Origin: Candidatus Peregrinibacteria bacterium HGW-Peregrinibacteria-1
GTDB lineage: Bacteria > Patescibacteriota > Gracilibacteria > UBA1369 > LOWO2-01-FULL-3
Length of the DNA stretch: 64,000 bases
Direction of reading: 5' to 3'
NCBI GenBank assembly: GCA_002839505.1
Contig: PGYE01000001.1
Span: forward strand, 395,995 to 459,994
Shown here: one piece after another, positions 57,545-64,000 of the stretch
Layout of the letters: every line of letters begins with the position of its first letter
How positions within the stretch are numbered: position 1 is the first letter of the stretch
The notes under the pieces: model-generated
What the model was told of the DNA's origin: nothing
The model's database searches: none
Seen by the model: the letters and a program-made list of their open reading frames with translations, nothing else
Position numbers and translations under genes: made by a program

Positions 57545-59938
57545 CTACCCCACTATTATATTCAGAATGCGTCCCTTAACATAAATCACCTTCAAAATTT
57601 TCCCCGAATCAAGATATTTAGCGACGGCGGCATTGTCCTTAGCCAATTTCATCGCAACATCTTCATCCGCCTCCACCGACAACTCAATATCACCACGAAC
57701 CTTACCGTTAATCTGCACGCCAATCTTCATCACATCATCCACCACCAAAGCTTCATCATACTCCGGCCACTTCGCCTTAACCACACTATCCTTCTCCCCG
57801 AGATATTCCCAACATTCCTCAGCTAGATGCGGAGCAATCGGCGACAGAAGAGCAACAACGACCTTCTTGCCGTCTGAATCAATACCGTTTTTCGACACAA
57901 AATTCACAAACTCCATTAATGCCGCCACAATCACATTAAAATGCATCTTTTCAATCGAATCACTCACCTTTTTAATCAACTTATGGAGATTTTTCTCCAG
58001 CAACCCACGATCTTTCACCGCACTTTCCGCCGTAACCATATTCCAAAACTTCTCGACAAACCTCGCGACGCCGTTAATACCGTTATCATTCCACTCACCA
58101 CCAGCCGTAAACGGCCCCATAAACATCAAATACATTCTCAACACATCACTGCCATATTTATCCACAAACTCATCCGGACTAACCACATTACCTTTTGACT
58201 TACTCATCTTTGCACCATCCTTTGTCACCATTCCCTGATGCACCAATTTTTTAAACGGCTCCTTCACCCCGACAAAACCCATGTCATGAAGCGCCATATT
58301 AATAAAACGAGCATACAGCAAATGCATACAAGCGTGTTCCGGCCCACCGATATACATATCTACCGGCAACATCTCATTCACTAAATCACTATCAAACGGC
58401 TTATCCTCAAGATTTGCCGACGGATATCTCAAAAAATACCAACTACTACACATAAAGGTGTCTAAAGTATCCACCTCCGGCCTCCAGCCTTTACCAAAAA
58501 TCTCTTCCGTCCTCTTTACAAATTCTTTAGACTGAGCCAGCGGAGACTCTCCATCCGGCTTAAACTCAACATCTTCCGGCAACATCCACGGCAGTAAATC
58601 CTCAGGAACCGGATGCGCATTCCCCTCAGGATCATACACCACCGGAATCGGCGCCCCCCAATATCTTTGGCGCGAAATAAGCCAATCACGAAGCCTGTAA
58701 TTGACCTTGGAAGAGCCATTTTCATTCTTTTCAAGCGCCTCGGTTATTTTCACCCGCGCCTCCTTACTTTTCATCCCACTAAAGTCATCAGAATTTATCA
58801 ATACTCCATCCTCCGTCATTGCACCCGTACCATCAAAAGGATTCTTAGCATTCTTCACAACCTCCAACACCTCAAGGCCATGCTTCTCGGCAAACTCAAA
58901 ATCCCTCTCATCATGAGCCGGCACCGCCATGACCGCCCCCGTACCGTAGTGACCAATTACATAATCGGCTACCCAAATCGGCACACGATTTCCATTGATT
59001 GGATTAACCGCATAACTACCTGTGAACACTCCACTTTTTTCCCTGCCCTCTGCCAATCTTTCGATGTCGCTCATTTTCAGCGACTTATCAACATAGCTCT
59101 CCACTTCACTTCTCCTTTCCTCAGTCACCAACTTACTCATAAACGGATGCTCCGGTGCAACCACCACATATGTACAGCCAAACAGCGTATCTATTCTCGT
59201 CGTATAAACTCTGATTTTGTCGACAACTCCCTCAACCCCAAAATCGATCTCGCTTCCCTCACTTCTTCCAATCCAGTTTTCCTGCATCGCAATTGTTTTT
59301 TCTGGCCAATCAACCGCACTGTAATCCAATAAATCCTCAGCATAATCTGTAATCTTCAAAAACCACTGCACCAGATTCTTTTTAGTCACCTCACTGCCAC
59401 AGCGTTCACAGCAACCATTATCAACCTGCTCATTTGCCAACACCGTCTGACAGCTCGGACACCAGTTCACCGGCGCCAGCTTCTTATATGCAAGCCCCTT
59501 GTTATATAACTGTAAAAACACCCACTGAGTCCATTTGTAATACTCTGGGCTGGAAGTACTGACCGTCTTATCCCAATCCCATAAAGCTCCCATATTGGTT
59601 AGCTGCTCAATCATATTGTCCACATTGGACTTTATGCTGATTTGCGGCTTGATTCCTGTCTTGATCGCATAATTCTCCGCTGGCAGACCAAAACTGTCAA
59701 AACCCATCGGCTGAAAAACCTTGTACCCCTTCATCCTCAAATAGCGCCCCCAGCTATCCACCGGCCCATAGTTGAACCAATGCCCCAAATGCAATTTATC
59801 GCCTGAAGGATAGGGGAACATCACCAAATTATAGTACTTTTTCTTGGTATCATCGTGAAAGTCAGTCTTCGCCAACCCCTTATTGCCCCAAAATTTTCGC
59901 CATTTCTCTTCCACCTTCCGAGCATTGTACCTCATCAT
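57545..59938 (-). CDS. leuS: Leucyl-tRNA synthetase
   Basis: NLVMFPYPSGDKLHLGHWFNYGPVD (HIGH region), DGAKMSKSKGNVVSPDEFVDKYGSDVLR (KMSKS), C-terminal LeuRS-type sequence. Confidence 0.97.
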   Translation of the reverse strand: MMRYNARKVEEKWRKFWGNKGLAKTDFHDDTKKKYYNLVMFPYPSGDKLHLGHWFNYGPVDSWGRYLRMKGYKVFQPMGFDSFGLPAENYAIKTGIKPQISIKSNVDNMIEQLTNMGALWDWDKTVSTSSPEYYKWTQWVFLQLYNKGLAYKKLAPVNWCPSCQTVLANEQVDNGCCERCGSEVTKKNLVQWFLKITDYAEDLLDYSAVDWPEKTIAMQENWIGRSEGSEIDFGVEGVVDKIRVYTTRIDTLFGCTYVVVAPEHPFMSKLVTEERRSEVESYVDKSLKMSDIERLAEGREKSGVFTGSYAVNPINGNRVPIWVADYVIGHYGTGAVMAVPAHDERDFEFAEKHGLEVLEVVKNAKNPFDGTGAMTEDGVLINSDDFSGMKSKEARVKITEALEKNENGSSKVNYRLRDWLISRQRYWGAPIPVVYDPEGNAHPVPEDLLPWMLPEDVEFKPDGESPLAQSKEFVKRTEEIFGKGWRPEVDTLDTFMCSSWYFLRYPSANLEDKPFDSDLVNEMLPVDMYIGGPEHACMHLLYARFINMALHDMGFVGVKEPFKKLVHQGMVTKDGAKMSKSKGNVVSPDEFVDKYGSDVLRMYLMFMGPFTAGGEWNDNGINGVARFVEKFWNMVTAESAVKDRGLLEKNLHKLIKKVSDSIEKMHFNVIVAALMEFVNFVSKNGIDSDGKKVVVALLSPIAPHLAEECWEYLGEKDSVVKAKWPEYDEALVVDDVMKIGVQINGKVRGDIELSVEADEDVAMKLAKDNAAVAKYLDSGKILKVIYVKGRILNIIVG

Positions 59939-59997
59939 TGTAAATTTAATAAAATTCCTACAATGAGAATACTATAAAAACCTAACCAAATCCAAGC

Positions 59998-60663
59998 CTA
60001 CCTTCGCGCCGGAATTATTTTAGAAAAATCCAAACTTAGCACCGTCCTATCAAATAAAACTGCGACCGTTTCATCACTAGTATCAATGTTTTTTTCATCT
60101 TCTTGGTCTTGCATCAAATCATCCACCTGATCCGACAAATCCCTTACCATGAAGATGATATTCTCCACATCGTCGTCTTTTACCACCTTATATGCACTCA
60201 GCAACACCAAACTCTCCTTATCTCCTTTCGAAAATCTAAATGTACCAAACACTTCATTATCCTCTCTTTCACTCAATAATTGCGCGTGAGAAGCGATAAA
60301 GCGATGAAGGTCCTTTGTATTTATATAATCAAAGATCATTGTTTGCTTCACTTGATCACAATCAACGGCAACAAGATCACAAAAAGTCGATCCAGCATAT
60401 AGAATTTTACCTTCAGCTTTGGTTATAACCAGTGGCTGGTCATATTTTTCTTCCAACGCTGCATAAACCTGATCCAAACTGTCATCTTCGTCGTCAATTG
60501 CCTGGTCGCCCTTCTTGTCATGATGAGCATTCAGAACATCAGCTTTCAGGTTTTCAATACCCCCAGCACCGCCTTGCAGTAAAAACATCATTATCACGAA
60601 CGACAAAATAAATATCAGCAATGCCGAAACTGCAATTTTCTTATTTTGTGCAATTAATGTCAT
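59998..60663 (-). CDS. Membrane-anchored protein with PAS-like domain
   Basis: TM VSALLIFILSFVIMMFLLQGG followed by PLVITKAEGKILYAGSTFCDLVAVDCDQVKQTMIFDYI... Start preferred at 60663 (MTLIAQNKK). Confidence 0.6.
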   Translation of the reverse strand: MTLIAQNKKIAVSALLIFILSFVIMMFLLQGGAGGIENLKADVLNAHHDKKGDQAIDDEDDSLDQVYAALEEKYDQPLVITKAEGKILYAGSTFCDLVAVDCDQVKQTMIFDYINTKDLHRFIASHAQLLSEREDNEVFGTFRFSKGDKESLVLLSAYKVVKDDDVENIIFMVRDLSDQVDDLMQDQEDEKNIDTSDETVAVLFDRTVLSLDFSKIIPARR

Positions 60664-60755
60664 TTTTTTATGTTTGTGTTTATTTAACCAAAGATAATTA
60701 TAGAACAAATAAGCACATAAGTCAACCAAGGTCTTTCAAATAATACGCTTGTCCA

Positions 60756-61700
60756 CTATGCTTCTTTACTTTCAACCTTTGATCTTGCTGCAACTTCTTC
60801 TTGTTCTGTTAGTTCAAGGAAAGTAAAAGTCCACACACTGTAAGAAAAAACATCGACAATTCCGTTTAGATAAGCCGTCATGATTAGCACGATAAGCCCC
60901 AATATCACACCGACAATCACCGCCGGAACTATTGAAAACAAAGTAGCAATATAACCCGAAATGAAAAGAATCACCGCCGGCAATAAAAACACTACTAATG
61001 CCTGTATTACAATCCGTAAGCCGATTAAAAGCATCAACAGCGTCACCAAAAAAGTATGTTTCCAATTATAGATAACCAATCTCGTACTTTTGCGTATTGA
61101 AGTAAAAACATCCTCACGATCTATCACAATAAAAAATTCCGCGTAGGTAAATAGCAGGGTCATGACCAGACCGGCAATCAATATCAGCCCAAACAGTGGC
61201 AACATAAAGGTCAAAGTACCAGGTCCAAAATTACGCACAACCACCGAAACCTCATTCACAATCGTCAGCACCGAAAAAGTCGCCACCAGCAATTTATACT
61301 GTAAAAGCGGTAAAAATGTACCAAAAGCGTACTTTAATCCATCTCCAAGACTCAAAGATTGTCCGTTTCTCTTCCTTGCTATAATTTGAATTGCTGTTGC
61401 CTTTGCCAATATTGGATACAAAAGATAAAAGATTGCAAAGAAAATCCCCACAATAATTATCGGAATAATTATATTTGTGTGCCCTGTTATATAATCCCAA
61501 ATAAAGATAAAGATATCACGATATATGCCCTCTTGTGCCCCAAAGAATGGTGAGTTCTTAAAAGCAATGTACTGATAAAGAATCATACCCACCGCCACAA
61601 TAGTGGTGAAAATCGCCGGAATAAATCCAAACCAAATTATCAGTCTTTTACTATTCTGAGTTAACGCCCAAGCGTCCGATATAATCTTTCTGTATTCCAT
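60756..61700 (-). CDS. Multi-TM membrane protein
   Basis: Six or so hydrophobic helices; preferred start MEYRKIISDAWALTQNSKRL at 61700 (ORF track start 61781). Confidence 0.65.
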   Translation of the reverse strand: MEYRKIISDAWALTQNSKRLIIWFGFIPAIFTTIVAVGMILYQYIAFKNSPFFGAQEGIYRDIFIFIWDYITGHTNIIIPIIIVGIFFAIFYLLYPILAKATAIQIIARKRNGQSLSLGDGLKYAFGTFLPLLQYKLLVATFSVLTIVNEVSVVVRNFGPGTLTFMLPLFGLILIAGLVMTLLFTYAEFFIVIDREDVFTSIRKSTRLVIYNWKHTFLVTLLMLLIGLRIVIQALVVFLLPAVILFISGYIATLFSIVPAVIVGVILGLIVLIMTAYLNGIVDVFSYSVWTFTFLELTEQEEVAARSKVESKEA

Positions 61701-61844
61701 AATGTTTGAGTGGCTATCCACAGATATAACACACCACTCACCGACTAAAATCAATAGCAAACAACACCTGCAAATTAGCATTTTGCATTTCTCTTACATC
61801 GAGGATATACTGGTTGCAATTAAGACCCCTCAGACTCAAAACCT

Positions 61845-62777
61845 ATGGCAATAAACAAAAAAATTGGCAAAATAAGATTGGCAAGTACCGGTTTCACATG
61901 GGTGGATATCGTACATCCCACCACCAACGAAACAGCCTATCTCAAGCGTAACTACAAATTTCACGATCTGGATCTAGAGGATTGTCTTTCCAAGAATCAG
62001 CGCCCCAAGATCGACGAATATGAAGACTACCTTTTTCTGATCTTGCATGTCCCATATCGCCAGCATAATGGGCAAATAATTAGTCATGAGATCAACATCT
62101 TCGTTGGGCTAAATTTTGTTATTACCCTACATAACGACCACAAGTATCTAAAAAAACTCTTCGATAAAGCGCGGAAAAACAAAGAGATCAAGGAAAAATA
62201 CATGGCACGAGGCAATGGCTATTTTCTTTACATGGTAATCAATGAACTTTTCGAAAATTGTTTTCCAATTTTGGATGAAATTGGTGAGCAAATAAATGAC
62301 CTGGAAGAAGATGTTTTCCATTTCAGTAACAGTCGCGACAGGCTAAAAGAAATACTAATGCTCAAGAAAGACCTGATCAATTATCGCCGCATTATCATTC
62401 CTCAAAGATCAATCATTGCTCAGTTGGAACACAAAAGGAAGGATTTTCTGTCGGATAATCTCGAGATTTACTTTGATGACATCGTCGATAAAATCGAAAA
62501 AATATGGAACAACCTTGAAAACTACCAAGAACTGACCAGGTCTTTGCAAGAGACTCATGAAGCCATCATTTCGCACAATACCAATAATGTCATTAAAATC
62601 CTTACGGTCTTCTCGGTGGTTATGCTTCCACTAACATTTGTAACGGGGTTTTATGGTATGAACCTCAGCGACCTTCCCTTCGCGGAACACAGCCATTCTA
62701 TCTACATTGTTACCGGACTAATTGCCATAATTATGGTCTCAATGATCGCGTTTTTCCGATTCAAACGATGGATTTGA
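61845..62777 (+). CDS. corA: CorA-family Mg2+ transporter
   Basis: LTFVTGFYGMNLSDLPFAEHSHSIYIVTGLIAIIMVSMIAFFRFKRWI (GMN motif and two C-terminal TM). Confidence 0.94.
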   Translation: MAINKKIGKIRLASTGFTWVDIVHPTTNETAYLKRNYKFHDLDLEDCLSKNQRPKIDEYEDYLFLILHVPYRQHNGQIISHEINIFVGLNFVITLHNDHKYLKKLFDKARKNKEIKEKYMARGNGYFLYMVINELFENCFPILDEIGEQINDLEEDVFHFSNSRDRLKEILMLKKDLINYRRIIIPQRSIIAQLEHKRKDFLSDNLEIYFDDIVDKIEKIWNNLENYQELTRSLQETHEAIISHNTNNVIKILTVFSVVMLPLTFVTGFYGMNLSDLPFAEHSHSIYIVTGLIAIIMVSMIAFFRFKRWI

Positions 62778-62831
62778 TAACTCCATAAATCACTTGGAAT
62801 CATAAAAAAACAAATAAAACAACAAATCACC

Positions 62832-62860
62832 TTGTCAAAAAAAGCTCAAATATGTAAAAT
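62832..62860 (+). promoter_or_regulatory. Putative promoter of rpsO-pnp
   Basis: TTGTCA - 17 nt - TAAAAT, 45 nt upstream of the rpsO ATG. Confidence 0.6.
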
Positions 62861-62904
62861 CTCTCACGCTGACAATTATTTTTAACCATTGATAACCACC
62901 CAAA

Positions 62905-63168
62905 ATGCAACGAGAAGAAAAGAAAACACTAATCGGTAAATTTGCTACCCACAAAGGAGATACAGGATCTTCTCAGGTACAAGTTGCAATCCTGACAACT
63001 CGCATTAACGAACTTTCAGAGCACCTTGTTGAGCACCCAAAAGACAATCACTCTCGCCGAGGACTCATCGGACTTGTCGCTAAAAGACGAAAACACCTGC
63101 AATACCTAAAGCTTAATAAGCCTGAGGTCTACGAGGAAATTTTGAAGAATTTAAGCCTTCGAAAATAA
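62905..63168 (+). CDS. rpsO: 30S ribosomal protein uS15
   Basis: GDTGSSQVQVAILTTRINELSEHLVEHPKDNHSRRGLIGLVAKRRKHLQYLK. Confidence 0.98.
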   Translation: MQREEKKTLIGKFATHKGDTGSSQVQVAILTTRINELSEHLVEHPKDNHSRRGLIGLVAKRRKHLQYLKLNKPEVYEEILKNLSLRK

Positions 63169-63187
63169 TTTTACAAAAACTCATTTT

Positions 63188-63260
63188 GGAAAACTTAGTA
63201 ACAAGCCTGAGATCATAAACACAACTGTTTTGGTTTCGGGCTTGTGTTCTAAGAGTTTCC
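63188..63260 (+). promoter_or_regulatory. Extended imperfect hairpin in the rpsO-pnp intergenic region
   Basis: Stacked helices: GGAAA/TTTCC, CTTAG/CTAAG, ACAAGCCTGA/TTCGGGCTTGT (10 bp incl. one G-T), apical AAACA-CAAC-TGTTT. Confidence 0.75.
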
Positions 63261-63290
63261 GGATGGGATTAATAATTAACCCATAAACAT

Positions 63291-64000
63291 ATGGAAATAA
63301 AGGAACTGCAAATGGACCTCGCCGGACGGACTTTAAAAGTCACGAACGGCCCTATTCAAAGTGGTGCCGATGGTTATGCCATCATATCACTCGGAGAAAC
63401 TGTCGTACTCGGTAATGCCTCAATCAGCCCTCAAGGAAAACCTGGTGCCGATTTCTTCCCGATGGTAGTTGACTACGAAGAGAACATGTATGCTGCCGGA
63501 AAGATTAGTGGTAGCCGATTTATCAAGCGAAGTGGCAGACCATCAGAGAGAGCTATCTTAAACTCTCGCCTTATCGACCGCCCAATCCGACCACTTTTCC
63601 CAAAGGGAACAACAAACGAAGTTCAAATTATCTGTAGTGTATTGTCTGCAGATCTTGAAGTTGATCCCGCTACAACCGCTATGAATGCCGCATCAATGGC
63701 CTTGTTGTTAAGTGGTGCACCTTTTGAAGGGCCTATTGGAGCTGTACGAATCGGTTACCACAACGACAAATTGATCGTTAATCCGACCTATCAAGAGTGT
63801 GAAGAAGGACGCCTTAATCTTATTGTAGCAGGTACTATTGATGCTATCACCATGGTGGAAGCTGCCGCCTCAGAAATTGAAGAGGAGACCATGCTGGAAG
63901 CTCTTGACTTGGCCCACAAGTACATCCGTGAAATTTGTGAATTTCAGTTGAAATACGCTGCTCAATTCCAAATCAATAAGATTGAAGCGGAAATTGCTCA
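63291..64000 (+). CDS. pnp: Polyribonucleotide nucleotidyltransferase, 3' truncated by window edge
   Basis: MEIKELQMDLAGRTLKVTNGPIQSGADGYAIISLGETVVLGNASIS...DFFPMVVDYEENMYAAGKISGSRFIKRSGRPSERAILNSRLIDRPIRPLFPKG; absent from the ORF track because its stop is outside the window. Confidence 0.97.
   Translation, partial: MEIKELQMDLAGRTLKVTNGPIQSGADGYAIISLGETVVLGNASISPQGKPGADFFPMVVDYEENMYAAGKISGSRFIKRSGRPSERAILNSRLIDRPIRPLFPKGTTNEVQIICSVLSADLEVDPATTAMNAASMALLLSGAPFEGPIGAVRIGYHNDKLIVNPTYQECEEGRLNLIVAGTIDAITMVEAAASEIEEETMLEALDLAHKYIREICEFQLKYAAQFQINKIEAEIA

Noticed and set aside
1-64000. CRISPR array, rRNA operon, integrase/transposase or phage module
   Set aside because: No regularly spaced repeats, rRNA-like sequence or recognisable mobile-element proteins were seen; the only notable repeat is the 24577-24905 element.

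Overview
The window looks like one contiguous chromosomal segment from a small-genome, CPR/Peregrinibacteria-like bacterium. That lineage guess is inference from gene content and style; no taxonomic search was run. It is gene-dense, with very few Shine-Dalgarno-like motifs in front of starts. (1) Positions 1-12849 on the minus strand read as a single open frame of at least 4283 codons that runs off the left edge. The ORF track misses it because its stop lies outside the window. It encodes a giant secreted multidomain surface protein with a terminal SLH-like segment. (2) 12965-20585 holds a NUDIX gene and a type IV pilus locus: four tandem pilins, pilC, pilB and two pilO/pilN-like genes. (3) The remainder is mostly housekeeping genes: rplJ/rplL, miaA, recJ, an NrnA-like DHH protein, malic enzyme, hisS, tsaD, cca, rlmD, tRNA-Gly, U32+ferredoxin, MBL/beta-CASP, trxA, rnhA, rlmH, tsaB, rsmI, leuS, corA, rpsO and pnp (truncated at the right edge). 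Envelope genes are interspersed: an SLH protein, a bactofilin-like protein, LCP, a PGRP-amidase/SpoIID fusion, a CapA fusion, and a second three-gene pseudopilin cluster. Items most worth follow-up are the giant protein, a nested inverted/direct-repeat element between recJ and the DHH gene, an L10-leader-like attenuator, an extended hairpin between rpsO and pnp, the amidase-SpoIID fusion, a possible Memo-CapA fusion, and a divergent pair of uncharacterised envelope proteins with anomalous skew. No CRISPR array, rRNA, transposase or phage module was seen.
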